Notes: generated from the sequence alone by a model not told the origin. A stretch of 64,000 nucleotides of DNA from Lysinibacillus sp. KCTC 33748 (GCF_002237755.1 NZ_MWSJ01000001.1:551737-615736); one strand, 5' to 3'. Counted from the first letter of the stretch, positions 26,937 to 36,452 are shown. Numbers and translations: made by a program.

Positions 26937-27908
26937 ATGAAACTCGCAACAACGCTTACCATTTTAGCTCTTGCTTTTATAGTAACAGTTATCCTGGCAC
27001 CAATTATTATTCCACTTCTTCGCCGATTAAAGTTCGGTCAAAGTATTCGTGAAGAGGGGCCAAAATCCCATATGAAGAAAGCTGGTACTCCAACAATGGG
27101 AGGCATTATTTTCTTAATTGCCATTATCCTCACTACTGTTGGAGTAGGTAGCTATTTAGATTTATTTACAACACAAACCATCGTACTGCTACTAGTATTA
27201 GTAGGGTTTGGGTTAATCGGCTTGTTAGATGATAGCTTAAAGGTTGTTTTTAAACGTAATTTAGGACTAACATCACTTCAAAAGCTTATTGGTCAAATTG
27301 TCATTGCAGTCTTGGCCTATTTCTTACTACATGGATCGTTTGATACATCAATTGCAATACCATTTACAGATTGGACGATCGATCTTGGTATTTTCTATGT
27401 AGCCTTTTTAATTTTCTGGTTAGTTGGCTTCTCAAATGCAGTGAATCTAACAGATGGCATAGATGGCCTTGTAGCAGGTACTGCATCCATTGCCTTTGCA
27501 GCATTTGGTGTTATTGCTCTGTTCCAAGAGCAAGCTGATATCGCCTTATTTTCATTCGCAGTAACAGGTGCATTATTAGGTTTTTTACTTTTTAATGCGA
27601 ATCCTGCAAAAGTATTTATGGGAGATACAGGTTCTCTAGCATTAGGTGGAGCATTAGCTATGGTCTCTGTTTTAGAAAAAGCAGAATTCTTACTGTTATT
27701 AATTGGATTAGTGTTTGTTATTGAAACATTATCCGTTATTTTACAGGTAGGCAGCTTCAAACTTCGTAAAAAACGTATTTTTAAAATGAGTCCTATTCAT
27801 CATCATTTTGAATTATCAGGTTGGTCAGAATGGAAGGTAGTACTTGTCTTTTGGTCAACAGCTTTAGCAGTAGCATTGATTGGAGTTTTATCGGAGGCGT
27901 TCTTATGA
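26937..27908 (+). CDS. mraY: Phospho-MurNAc-pentapeptide transferase MraY
   Basis: 323 aa, about ten transmembrane helices. Makes lipid I from UDP-MurNAc-pentapeptide and undecaprenyl phosphate. Seen: KSHMKKAGTPTMGGIIF, LLDDSLKV (catalytic Asp pair), NLTDGIDGL, and MSPIHHHFELSGWSE. ATG 26937 after AGGAGAT; the frame from 26883 is not homologous. The 3' end overlaps murD by 4 bp. Confidence 0.97.
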   Translation: MKLATTLTILALAFIVTVILAPIIIPLLRRLKFGQSIREEGPKSHMKKAGTPTMGGIIFLIAIILTTVGVGSYLDLFTTQTIVLLLVLVGFGLIGLLDDSLKVVFKRNLGLTSLQKLIGQIVIAVLAYFLLHGSFDTSIAIPFTDWTIDLGIFYVAFLIFWLVGFSNAVNLTDGIDGLVAGTASIAFAAFGVIALFQEQADIALFSFAVTGALLGFLLFNANPAKVFMGDTGSLALGGALAMVSVLEKAEFLLLLIGLVFVIETLSVILQVGSFKLRKKRIFKMSPIHHHFELSGWSEWKVVLVFWSTALAVALIGVLSEAFL

Positions 27909-29254
27909 GAAATTTTACAGATTTACAACATAAAAAAGTCCTTGTTTTAGGTCTAGCTAAAAGTGGTGTGGCTGCAGCTGAGATTTTACATGAGCTTGGC
28001 GCCTTTGTGACGGTGAATGATTCAAAACCATTTGACGAAAGCCCAGATGCGCAAGGTCTATTGCAAAAGGGGATTACAGTTATTTGTGGGCGTCATCCAG
28101 AAGATTTACTAGATGAAGGCTTTGAAATAGTTGTGAAAAATCCAGGAATTCCTTATAGCAATAAAATAGTAGCAGATGCAATAAGCCGTGAAATCCCTGT
28201 TTGGACAGAAATTGAGCTTGCTTATTTAATTAGTGAAGCGCCATTTGTCGGGATTACAGGGTCAAACGGTAAAACAACTACGACAACGTTAATTTTCGAC
28301 ATGCTGAATAACGGTAGTTTAAAACCGTTAATTGCAGGGAATATAGGAACAGTTGCATGTGGTGTTGCAAGAGAAGCACAAAAGGATAATGTAATTGTGA
28401 CAGAGTTATCATCCTTCCAATTAATGGGGACTAAAACGTTTAAGCCGAAGATTGCTATATTAACAAATCTTTATGATGCACATCTTGATTATCATGGGAC
28501 ATTTGATGACTATGCTGAGGCAAAATTTGGTGTTACACGTAATCAAGATGAAAGCGATTATTTTATTTATAATGCTGATCAGCCAGTTGTTGTTGGCTAT
28601 GCAACAAAATCAAAAGCTCAAAAGGTACCATTTAGTTCTAAGGGATGCACGGATGCAGGAATTAGTGCGGATGACACAACAATTTATTGGCAAGGTGAGC
28701 CGTATTTAGATCGAGCGAATATCGCTTTGCCTGGTAAGCATAACTTAGAAAACATTTTAGCAGCTGTCGCAGCTTGTATTTTAGTCGGCTGTGACAAAGC
28801 TAAAATGGAAGAAGTGCTAGCGAAGTTTGGGGGCGTTCGTCACCGTACTCAATTTGTGTGTGAATGGAACGGACGCAAAATTTACAACGATTCCAAGGCA
28901 ACAAATTGCTTAGCTACAAAAAGTGCTTTAGATGCATTCCGAGCACCTGTTATTTTACTTGCAGGTGGATTAGATCGAGGACATTCGTTTGAAGAATTGC
29001 GTCCATGTATGAGCCATGTAAAAGGTGTTGTTGCCTTTGGAGAAACAGGATTACGTTTTGTAGAATTTGCCAAATCATGTGGTGTACAGCAAACTGTCAT
29101 TGCCCAAAATGTTGAGGATGCAGTACACTATGCTGCGCCGATGTCGGCAGAAGGCGATGTTATTTTACTATCTCCGGCTTGCGCAAGCTGGGATCAATAT
29201 GACAGCTTTGAAATAAGAGGCGATGTTTTTATTGATGCTGTAATGAAGCTGTAA
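27905..29254 (+). CDS. murD: UDP-MurNAc-L-alanine:D-glutamate ligase MurD
   Basis: 449 aa. Adds D-Glu to UDP-MurNAc-L-Ala in the cytoplasm. Seen: VLGLAKSGVAAAEIL (UDP-binding N-domain), GITGSNGKTTTT (ATP loop), LDYHGTFDDYAEAKF, HNLENILAAVAAC, and YNDSKATNCLAT. ATG 27905 is coupled to the mraY stop and preceded by GGAGG. Confidence 0.97.
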   Translation: MRNFTDLQHKKVLVLGLAKSGVAAAEILHELGAFVTVNDSKPFDESPDAQGLLQKGITVICGRHPEDLLDEGFEIVVKNPGIPYSNKIVADAISREIPVWTEIELAYLISEAPFVGITGSNGKTTTTTLIFDMLNNGSLKPLIAGNIGTVACGVAREAQKDNVIVTELSSFQLMGTKTFKPKIAILTNLYDAHLDYHGTFDDYAEAKFGVTRNQDESDYFIYNADQPVVVGYATKSKAQKVPFSSKGCTDAGISADDTTIYWQGEPYLDRANIALPGKHNLENILAAVAACILVGCDKAKMEEVLAKFGGVRHRTQFVCEWNGRKIYNDSKATNCLATKSALDAFRAPVILLAGGLDRGHSFEELRPCMSHVKGVVAFGETGLRFVEFAKSCGVQQTVIAQNVEDAVHYAAPMSAEGDVILLSPACASWDQYDSFEIRGDVFIDAVMKL

Positions 29255-29294
29255 TGAGCCTGTAACTATTTTAGAATATACTTGACTTGGAAGG

Positions 29295-30374
29295 ATGGCA
29301 TTACTGAGAGGGAAAGAAAGCTATTTATTGCTCGTCACAACATTGATGCTTTCAATAATCGGCATTATTTTCGTCTATTCTGCAGGTACCTATTGGAGTG
29401 CCGTTCATTATAGTGGAAAAATGCCGTTTTATATGAAGCAAAGTCTATACTTTGCCGTAGCTATTGTAGTGTTTTTAATCACTGTTCGATTAAATATTTT
29501 GAAAGAGCAGTCCTTTTGGAAAATGGCCTATATATTTTCGTTAGTTTTACTAGTCCTTGTACTTATACCGGGAATTGGACTTGTACGAAATGGCTCTCAA
29601 AGCTGGATTGGCGTAGGTCCTCTAACAATTCAGCCAGCTGAACTAGCGAAAATTACCGTCATTGTATACATGAGCCATATTTTAGCGCAGCATAAAACGG
29701 GTAAGTCGATTATTAATTGGCGGCATGGATTGATCTTATTATTGCCCGTTGTACTTATTATGCTACAGCCCGATTTTGGTTCAGTTTTTATTCTCGTTGT
29801 TTCTGTGTTTTTATTGTTTTTTGTGGCAGGGTATCCTTTAAAGCTTTATGCAATGTTTATGATTGCTGGGATTGCTGGATTAGTAGGCTTGATTGTCACG
29901 GCGCCATACCGACTAAAGCGAATTGAGGCATTTATTGATCCGTGGGTCGATCCTTTAGGAAGTGGGTTTCAGGCTGTGCAGTCGTTAATGGCTATAGGTC
30001 CGGCTGGGATTTTCGGGCATGGCTTTGGACAAAGTAGGCAAAAGTTTTTATATTTACCCGAACCACAAAATGACTTTATTTACGCAATAATCCTTGAAGA
30101 GGTCGGATTATTTGGTGGACTTGTTATTATAGCACTTTTCGTACTGACGATTTATGCAGGCTATAAATTTGCAGTGCGGGCTAAAACAAGAACATCTTAT
30201 TACGCGATCATTGGACTTGTAACAATGTTAGCCGTACAAGCATTTCTAAATATAGCAGTAGTGATTGGTTTAGTGCCTGTAACAGGTGTCACATTACCTT
30301 TTATCAGCTATGGAGGAACATCTTTAGTAACAATGTGGCTAATAATAGGTATTATTTATCAATTAGCGAAATAA
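29295..30374 (+). CDS. spoVE: SEDS glycosyltransferase SpoVE/FtsW type
   Basis: 359 aa with about ten membrane helices. SEDS proteins polymerise lipid II; in the place after murD this is normally SpoVE, the cortex-specific partner of SpoVD. Seen: WIGVGPLTIQPAELAKI, LQPDFGSVFIL with the catalytic Asp, GSGFQAVQSLMAIGPAGIFGHGFGQSRQKFLYLPEPQNDFIYAI, and TGVTLPFISYGGTS. The start is uncertain: ATG 29295 directly follows GGAAGG, too close, so a slightly later start is possible. In B. subtilis murG and murB come next; here they are missing. Confidence 0.88.
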   Translation: MALLRGKESYLLLVTTLMLSIIGIIFVYSAGTYWSAVHYSGKMPFYMKQSLYFAVAIVVFLITVRLNILKEQSFWKMAYIFSLVLLVLVLIPGIGLVRNGSQSWIGVGPLTIQPAELAKITVIVYMSHILAQHKTGKSIINWRHGLILLLPVVLIMLQPDFGSVFILVVSVFLLFFVAGYPLKLYAMFMIAGIAGLVGLIVTAPYRLKRIEAFIDPWVDPLGSGFQAVQSLMAIGPAGIFGHGFGQSRQKFLYLPEPQNDFIYAIILEEVGLFGGLVIIALFVLTIYAGYKFAVRAKTRTSYYAIIGLVTMLAVQAFLNIAVVIGLVPVTGVTLPFISYGGTSLVTMWLIIGIIYQLAK

Positions 30375-30394
30375 ATATAAAGGAGGAGTACTTT

Positions 30395-31213
30395 TTGGAG
30401 AAAGTAATTGACATAGAAGATCGCATACCTACGCTAAAAAAGCGACGAAAAAAGCGTACAAATCGGAAATTTATAGTGCTAATATTACTTTTCTTTATCG
30501 TGTTAGCAGTACTCCTTTATTTTCAATCTCCTTACAGTAAAATCAACAAAATTACAGTCAATGGCGCTCGATTAGTAGAAGAACAATATTATTTGAAGTC
30601 AAGTACTCTTGCAACTGGGAAGTCAATGTGGGGATTTAAAGAAGAAGAGGTAGAGAAATTATTACTAAAGGATAAATGGGTGAAAGAAGCACATGTTAAA
30701 CGTAATTGGCCTCAAGGCGTGGCAATAGAAATTAAAGAATGGAAAAAGGTTGCGTACTTAGCTGGTGACGGTACTTATTATCCATTACTTGAAAATGGCA
30801 AGCGCTTTGATCAAGCTGGAGATGAAATCCCGATTGATGCACCTGTATTTATCGGCATATCTGGCGAAAAGACAATTAAGAAACTTGTAAAGCAGTTAGC
30901 ACAATTAAATCCAGAAGTATTAACTCTCATTTCTCAAGTCAATACTAACAGCAATAACTCAAACCCTAATGCAGTCAAGCTCTATATGAACGATGGCTAT
31001 GAAGTTCGAGCTGTTATTCAAACATTAGCAGAAAAGCTAAATCATTACCCTTCACTTGTGGCACAAATTTCAAATTTGGAGAAGGGAGTTATCGATTTAG
31101 AGGTAGGCTCGTATTATCGTCCTTTCAATAATGAGTACAACCAAACAGCTATTGATATAGATACCGATGCGGCCGACCAGGAAGTGGAAAAAGATGAACA
31201 AGAAAAAGAATAG
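30395..31213 (+). CDS. divIB: Cell division protein DivIB (FtsQ)
   Basis: 272 aa. Basic cytoplasmic N-terminus (KKRRKKRTNRK), one membrane helix (about 27-45), an extracellular POTRA domain (about 50-120, INKITVNGARLVEEQYYLK), a beta domain and an acidic tail. Part of the divisome with FtsL and DivIC. The TTG start at 30395 follows AAGGAGGAG. The next gene, ylxW, begins inside its last 20 bp. Confidence 0.92.
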   Translation: MEKVIDIEDRIPTLKKRRKKRTNRKFIVLILLFFIVLAVLLYFQSPYSKINKITVNGARLVEEQYYLKSSTLATGKSMWGFKEEEVEKLLLKDKWVKEAHVKRNWPQGVAIEIKEWKKVAYLAGDGTYYPLLENGKRFDQAGDEIPIDAPVFIGISGEKTIKKLVKQLAQLNPEVLTLISQVNTNSNNSNPNAVKLYMNDGYEVRAVIQTLAEKLNHYPSLVAQISNLEKGVIDLEVGSYYRPFNNEYNQTAIDIDTDAADQEVEKDEQEKE

Positions 31214-31919
31214 CAAAGAAAATTTCTTTTCAAGAAAACAATTTCAGTTGCTTATTGTTTGTGTGACTATGGGGTTTATCATTGGCTATTCCTACAACCA
31301 GGCAAAAGATAATCGAGATGCAGGTTCGACCAATCCAAAGCTTTTGGAGCAAGAGGATTCATATCGTGAGGAGTTAATTGCACAGCAAGAGCGCAATAAA
31401 GAATTATCAGAAGAAGCGAATGCTTTGCAGGAAAAAATTCGTAAGTATGAAAAATCATTCGTCGCTAGCAAAAAGGATTATACAAAGCTTGTTGAAGAAG
31501 CAGAGGATTTACGTTTGTTGTTAGGCGATTTAAATTCAGAAGGAAAAGGGATACGTATAACTCTTCAAGATGGTGATTACGATCCAAAATCTGCTAATCC
31601 TAATGATTATATCGTGCATGAAAGCCATATTTTTAAATTGCTCAATGAGCTTAAAATTTCGGGCGCTCAAGCAATTGCTATTAATGGTCAACGTGTTTTG
31701 GCGAATTCTTATATACGCTGTAATGGACCAGTCATTACGATTGATGGCAAGCAACATCCAGCTCCATTCGTCATCGAGGCTGTAGGAGATTCAGCAACAT
31801 TCAAAGCTTCCTTAAACTTAAAAGGTGGCGTTGTGGATCAATTATTAAATGACAATATTGTTGTATCATTTGAAGAAGAGCAAAAGCTAACGATGCCAAA
31901 AGCAAAAGTAGAAAGTTAA
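31194..31919 (+). CDS. ylxW: DUF881 membrane protein YlxW
   Basis: 241 aa. Short cytoplasmic N-terminus, one membrane helix (about 19-36), a coiled coil (about 55-110) and the DUF881 domain (about 115-235, GKGIRITLQDGD... IAINGQRVLANSYIRCNG). Conserved between divIB and sbp in Bacillales; function unknown. ATG 31194 lies within the 3' end of divIB. Confidence 0.88.
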   Translation: MNKKKNSKENFFSRKQFQLLIVCVTMGFIIGYSYNQAKDNRDAGSTNPKLLEQEDSYREELIAQQERNKELSEEANALQEKIRKYEKSFVASKKDYTKLVEEAEDLRLLLGDLNSEGKGIRITLQDGDYDPKSANPNDYIVHESHIFKLLNELKISGAQAIAINGQRVLANSYIRCNGPVITIDGKQHPAPFVIEAVGDSATFKASLNLKGGVVDQLLNDNIVVSFEEEQKLTMPKAKVES

Positions 31920-31989
31920 ACGATTTTTCTAATTTAAGATCTAAGGCGTAAATCTGTTAGGGGTTACGATACGTCTAGGAGGGGCTATT

Positions 31990-32709
31990 TTGAAAAAAAA
32001 TATGTATACCCGAATAACGATCGTGCTATTTATTATCGGTTTGATGATAGCGGTACAATACAATACCATAAAGCAACCAGCTGAGCGAGATACACGAGAT
32101 ATTTGGGCCATAAGAGAGGAATTAGCAGAAGAAAAGCAAAGGCATTCCACATTATTAGCAGAAATTCGTTCACTTAATGAAGTAGTGGGTCGCTATGAGC
32201 AATCTGAGAAAGCAAATTTACAGTCGGCATTATATCAAACGCTGGATCGTTTAAAGCAACAGGCCGGGTTAACGGAAGTGACAGGGCCCGGAGTTGTACT
32301 TCGTGTTGAACCAGCGCCCGAATTAGTAGAAATGGGGTATGAAATCAAAGAAATTTCGCCTGATTTACTAACCCAATTACTAAATGCTCTGTTTAAAAAC
32401 AATGCAGCGAGTGTCTCGATAGATGGAAATCGAGTTGTCCAGACTACAGCCATTCGAGACATAAATGGAAAGACAACAGTGAACAGTGTACCACTGTCCG
32501 CACCACCTTTTGAAATTTATGTTGGGACAAGCTCATTTAAGGAAGCACAAAAAATGTACAATTCATTACAGGCTTCCACATTTATTGATTCCTTTTATTT
32601 GGACAACTTTAACTTAATAATAGAGGAACCAACAGAGCATTTAATAATCCCAGCATTTGATCAGCCATTGACAAATGATTATTTAACAGAGGTGAAAAAA
32701 GGAGAATAA
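31990..32709 (+). CDS. ylxX: DUF881 membrane protein YlxX
   Basis: 239 aa paralog of the previous gene: membrane helix (about 7-24), coiled coil (about 40-90) and DUF881 (TGPGVVLRVEPAPE...VSIDGNRVVQTTAIRDING). TTG start at 31990 after AGGAGGGG. Function unknown; the tandem pair is typical of the group. Confidence 0.88.
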   Translation: MKKNMYTRITIVLFIIGLMIAVQYNTIKQPAERDTRDIWAIREELAEEKQRHSTLLAEIRSLNEVVGRYEQSEKANLQSALYQTLDRLKQQAGLTEVTGPGVVLRVEPAPELVEMGYEIKEISPDLLTQLLNALFKNNAASVSIDGNRVVQTTAIRDINGKTTVNSVPLSAPPFEIYVGTSSFKEAQKMYNSLQASTFIDSFYLDNFNLIIEEPTEHLIIPAFDQPLTNDYLTEVKKGE

Positions 32710-32712
32710 TAT

Positions 32713-33084
32713 ATGTGGCTACCATTTTTAGGTTTGATATTTGGACTTGCCCTTGGCTTGTTAACAAATATGCAAATACCCTCTATTTATGAAAATTATC
32801 TGTCAATAGCTGTTTTAGCAGCCTTAGATACATTATTTGGCGGTATTCGTGCTCAATTACAGCAAGTATATGACGATAAAGTATTTGTATCAGGATTCTT
32901 TTTTAATATAATTCTGGCAGCGGGATTAGCCTTTTTAGGTGTGTATTTAGGAATAGATTTATATTTAGCGGCCATTTTCGCTTTCGGAGTACGTTTGTTC
33001 CAGAATATAGCAATTATTAGGCGTATTTTACTAACTAAGATAGATGAGAAACGTCACAAAAGGAACAAAAATTCCATAGAATGA
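32713..33084 (+). CDS. sbp: Small basic membrane protein Sbp (DUF1290)
   Basis: 123 aa with three hydrophobic segments and a basic C-terminus (KIDEKRHKRNKNS). Begins MWLPFLGLIFGLALGLLTN as in Bacillus Sbp and has YLSIAVLAALDTLFGGIRAQL. Always next to ftsA; function unknown. ATG 32713 follows GGAG. Confidence 0.9.
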   Translation: MWLPFLGLIFGLALGLLTNMQIPSIYENYLSIAVLAALDTLFGGIRAQLQQVYDDKVFVSGFFFNIILAAGLAFLGVYLGIDLYLAAIFAFGVRLFQNIAIIRRILLTKIDEKRHKRNKNSIE

Positions 33085-33180
33085 GAGAAAAGTTGAGCTA
33101 AATGCTCGATTTGCTTAGACATTATGCCGAATTTACAATAGAATGAGAATAAGAGCATTTTTTCGAGGAGGTGCAGCGAA

Positions 33181-34464
33181 TTGAATCAGCAAGATTTATA
33201 TATTTCTCTTGATATAGGATCATCCTCTATCAAGGTATTAATAGGTGAAATGAGCGATGGTCAGTTACATGTAATTGGGGTCGGAAATGTAAAATCGAAT
33301 GGAGTTCGAAAAGGTGCGATTGTTGATATTGATGCAACAGTTCAATCAATTCGAAAAGCAATAGATCAAGCTGAACGAATGACAGGATATCAAATTAATG
33401 AAGTCGTTTTAGGTGTTCCAGCTAACCAGACGATGTTACAGCTGGTTAAAGGTGTAGTCGCTGTAAATAGTGAAAATAGAGAAATTACAGATGATGATTT
33501 AGATAGAGTAGTAGAATCTGCACAAGTCATGTCAATACCTCCTGAACGTGAATTAGTGAATATTATTCCAAGACAGTTTATTGTGGATAATTTAGATGAG
33601 ATTAAAGATCCACGAGGCATGATTGGTATCCGTTTAGAAATGGATGCCACAATGATTACTACTTCAAAAACACTTTTACACAATGTTCTACGTTGTGTAG
33701 AACGTGCAGGTCTAAGCATTCGAGAAATATATTTGCAACCATTAGCAGCAGGTTTTTTTGCATTATCGGAGGATGAAAAAAACCAAGGAACCGCGTTTGT
33801 TGATCTAGGAGGCGGTTCAACTACTATCGCAGTATTTGAAGAGGGATTATTAACACATACAGGTGTCATTCCAATTGGTGGCGATCATATTACAAAAGAT
33901 ATTTCAATCGTCTTAAAAACACCAACGGAACAGGCAGAGCAAATTAAACATCAATTTGGACATGCCTATTATGATGATGCATCTGATGAAGAACTATTCG
34001 AAGTACCGGTTGTAGGGACAGATTCAACAGATCAGTACAGCCAGCGCTATATTTCGGAAATAATTGGCGCTCGTTTGGAAGAATTATTTGAATTAGTCAT
34101 TGACGAGTTAGCCCGTCTAGGTGTTAGAGATTTACCAGGTGGTGTTGTTTTGACTGGAGGCGTTGCAAAGCTTGACGGTATTGCTCAACTGGCACGTCAA
34201 ATTCTGCAAACTCGTGTTAGAATATATACACCTGATTATATTGGCGTTAGAGAGCCTTCATTTTCGACGGCAGTTGGACTTATTCGTTACGCCTATTTAG
34301 AAGATGATTTTTATGGAAAAAGTGCTAATACGCAACCTATTGAATATGCAGTTGTAGGATCTCCTGCAGCCACATCTAAGAAGCAAGAATATGCTACACC
34401 TTCAGAGCCAAAAGGAAGCGTAATCGGAAGAGCAAAAAAATTATTTGATAAGTTTTTTGATTAA
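33181..34464 (+). CDS. ftsA: Cell division protein FtsA
   Basis: 427 aa actin-like ATPase that tethers FtsZ to the membrane. Seen: SLDIGSSSIKVLIGE (phosphate 1), the 1C insertion, FVDLGGGSTTIAVFEEG (phosphate 2), GGVVLTGGVAKLDGI (adenosine motif), and a C-terminal amphipathic helix GRAKKLFDKFFD for membrane binding. TTG start at 33181 after GAGGAGGTG. The stop codon overlaps a perfect hairpin that begins repeat B2. Confidence 0.96.
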   Translation: MNQQDLYISLDIGSSSIKVLIGEMSDGQLHVIGVGNVKSNGVRKGAIVDIDATVQSIRKAIDQAERMTGYQINEVVLGVPANQTMLQLVKGVVAVNSENREITDDDLDRVVESAQVMSIPPERELVNIIPRQFIVDNLDEIKDPRGMIGIRLEMDATMITTSKTLLHNVLRCVERAGLSIREIYLQPLAAGFFALSEDEKNQGTAFVDLGGGSTTIAVFEEGLLTHTGVIPIGGDHITKDISIVLKTPTEQAEQIKHQFGHAYYDDASDEELFEVPVVGTDSTDQYSQRYISEIIGARLEELFELVIDELARLGVRDLPGGVVLTGGVAKLDGIAQLARQILQTRVRIYTPDYIGVREPSFSTAVGLIRYAYLEDDFYGKSANTQPIEYAVVGSPAATSKKQEYATPSEPKGSVIGRAKKLFDKFFD

Positions 34465-34712
34465 CTTCTTTCAGCAGGTGTCCAAACACCCGCTGAAAGA
34501 AGTTAAAGCCTACGGCGGATGTCACGGAATCGGAAAGGAGTTCTACATAGGATGTTAGCCTAAAACATCGCATCCATGCGATAACGGCTAACTGACCTGC
34601 ATCGGTAAAAACGCCACGTCCTGTGGCATTACCGAAATGACCGACATCGTGTCGGCCCTCAGCAGGCCTAAGCACAAAGCCGATTCCGGACGCAATTATA
34701 CCGAGGCATAAT
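34463..34712 (+). repeat. Family B palindromic repeat, copy B2, between ftsA and ftsZ
   Basis: About 250 bp. It begins with a hairpin overlapping the ftsA stop: AACTTCTTTCAGC and its exact complement (34463-34504) enclosing the inner stem GGTGT-CCAA-ACACC. Then CGGAATCGG (pairing with CCGATTCCG near the right end), CGCATCCATGCG, the nested hairpin TCGGTAA...TTACCGA at 34602-34635 with core GCCACGTCCTGTGGC at 34613-34627, the perfect CCGACATCGTGTCGG at 34641-34655, and CAATTATACC-GA-GGCATAATTG at the right end. It fills nearly the whole ftsA-ftsZ gap. Confidence 0.88.
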
Positions 34713-34769
34713 TGATCTTGAATGCGTAATGAATGATACAGAGTCGAGTTACCGTGGGAGGAAAAAGAA

Positions 34770-35927
34770 ATGTTAGAATTTGATACAAGTGTTGATCAAC
34801 TTGCAGTAATAAAAGTCATTGGTGTTGGTGGCGGCGGTAACAACGCTGTCAATCGAATGATAGAACATGGTGTACAAGGTGTTGACTTTATCGCAGTAAA
34901 CACAGATGCACAGGCCTTAAATTTATCGAAGGCAGAAATAAAGCTACAAATTGGTACAAAACTTACACGTGGATTAGGTGCAGGTGCTAATCCTGAAGTA
35001 GGGAAAAAAGCAGCAGAAGAGAGCCGTGAACAATTAGAGGAAGTTCTTCGTGGTGCTGATATGGTATTCGTTACAGCTGGAATGGGCGGAGGAACTGGTA
35101 CTGGTGCCGCGCCAGTAATCGCACAAATTGCTCGCGATTTAGGAGCTCTTACAGTCGGTGTTGTAACGCGTCCATTTACGTTTGAAGGTCGCAAACGACA
35201 AACACAAGCTATCGGTGGTATCGGTGGCATGAAAGAGTCTGTTGATACTTTAATCGTTATTCCGAACGACAAGTTATTACAAATTGTTGATAAATCTACA
35301 CCAATGCTAGAAGCATTCCGTGAAGCAGATAATGTTTTACGACAAGGTGTACAAGGTATTTCAGATTTAATTGCAACGCCAGGTCTTATTAACTTAGACT
35401 TTGCAGACGTAAAAACTATTATGTCTAACAAAGGTTCAGCGTTAATGGGTATTGGTATTGCTACAGGTGAAAACCGTGCTGCAGAAGCGGCTAAGAAAGC
35501 TATTTCAAGTCCATTACTTGAATCATCAATTGATGGCGCTAAAGGTGTCCTTATGAACATTACTGGTGGCTCAAATCTTAGCCTATTTGAAGTACAAGAG
35601 GCTGCTGATATTGTAGCATCAGCATCAGATGAAGAAGTAAATATGATTTTCGGTTCGGTTATTAACGAAAATCTAAAAGATGAAATTATTGTGACAGTAA
35701 TTGCAACTGGTTTCTCAGAGGAAGCTTTACAGCAACAGCGTAATACTCCACGACCGACGTTAAATGCAAACAGACAAGCTACACAACAACAGCAAGCTCC
35801 GATTCGTGAGCAACGTCAAGAAGTGCATGTGCATCAAGAACAACCACGTCAAAATCAACAAAATTATGTACAGGATGACACGCTTGAAGTACCGGCATTT
35901 TTACGCAATCGTAAAAATCGCGGATAA
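34770..35927 (+). CDS. ftsZ: Cell division GTPase FtsZ
   Basis: 385 aa tubulin-like GTPase that forms the Z ring. Seen: [13 protein letters not shown], the tubulin signature [20 protein letters not shown], the T7 loop [11 protein letters not shown], a Gln-rich linker (about 325-368, e.g. [13 protein letters not shown]), and the conserved C-terminal peptide [11 protein letters not shown] that binds FtsA and SepF. ATG 34770 after GGGAGG. Terminator at 35945. Confidence 0.98.
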   Translation: MLEFDTSVDQLAVIKVIGVGGGGNNAVNRMIEHGVQGVDFIAVNTDAQALNLSKAEIKLQIGTKLTRGLGAGANPEVGKKAAEESREQLEEVLRGADMVFVTAGMGGGTGTGAAPVIAQIARDLGALTVGVVTRPFTFEGRKRQTQAIGGIGGMKESVDTLIVIPNDKLLQIVDKSTPMLEAFREADNVLRQGVQGISDLIATPGLINLDFADVKTIMSNKGSALMGIGIATGENRAAEAAKKAISSPLLESSIDGAKGVLMNITGGSNLSLFEVQEAADIVASASDEEVNMIFGSVINENLKDEIIVTVIATGFSEEALQQQRNTPRPTLNANRQATQQQQAPIREQRQEVHVHQEQPRQNQQNYVQDDTLEVPAFLRNRKNRG

Positions 35928-35944
35928 GTCAGCATCCGAACTTT

Positions 35945-35986
35945 AAAAAGCTCGTATTTTACATTATGTGAAATACGAGCTTTTTT
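35945..35986 (+). terminator. Terminator after ftsZ
   Basis: AAGCTCGTATTT / AAATACGAGCTT with an 11-nt loop and six T. Ends the dcw operon. Confidence 0.9.
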
Positions 35987-36033
35987 GTGTTGTTGAAAAA
36001 CTATTAATTTTGGCGCTTCTGCAAAACGAAGGG

Positions 36034-36346
36034 GTGATTTCCATTCCGACTGGACGCTTTGCCGCTGACGCTACGCTTTCGCGCAGATAAAACATTTGTA
36101 GCTGCCGCTTTGCTTTCGCTACAGAAAATATTTGTTGTTGCTGTCGCTACGCTTTCGCACAGAAAACATCCGCTTCGCTGCAGGGTCTCGGGCCAACAGA
36201 TGTCTTTTGCGCGAAAGCGTGAGTGCAACGTAGCGACAGCAGCACGACGTTGGTCACGAAGGCGTTATCACAGGATGTGATGGTTTTAGCCTTCGTTCCT
36301 CTATTGCTGATCCCAGAGGAGTCGCCCAGTCTCCACTCCAATCAAC
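36034..36346 (-). repeat. Family A palindromic repeat, copy A2 (inverted), between ftsZ and spoIIGA
   Basis: About 313 bp, in reverse orientation to A1. Ends GTGATTTCCATTCCGACTGG (36034-36053) and GCCCAGTCTCCACTCCAATC (36324-36343) are imperfect inverted repeats. Inner core ATCACA-GGA-TGTGAT at 36267-36281 within the CGAAGGC/GCCTTCG stem. About three degenerate 37-bp units lie on the left half. Confidence 0.85.
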
Positions 36347-36452
36347 CATTTTACATAAAATGTGTCTATTTGCATATCACTCTAATTTAAAGTGTGATAA
36401 GTGATAGTGACATAAAAATTAATTATGTTCAAATGTGTAGGGAAAGGATGTA

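Noticed and set aside
34796..35560. 254-codon minus-strand frame opposite ftsZ
   Set aside because: Shadow frame; ftsZ on the plus strand has full motif support.
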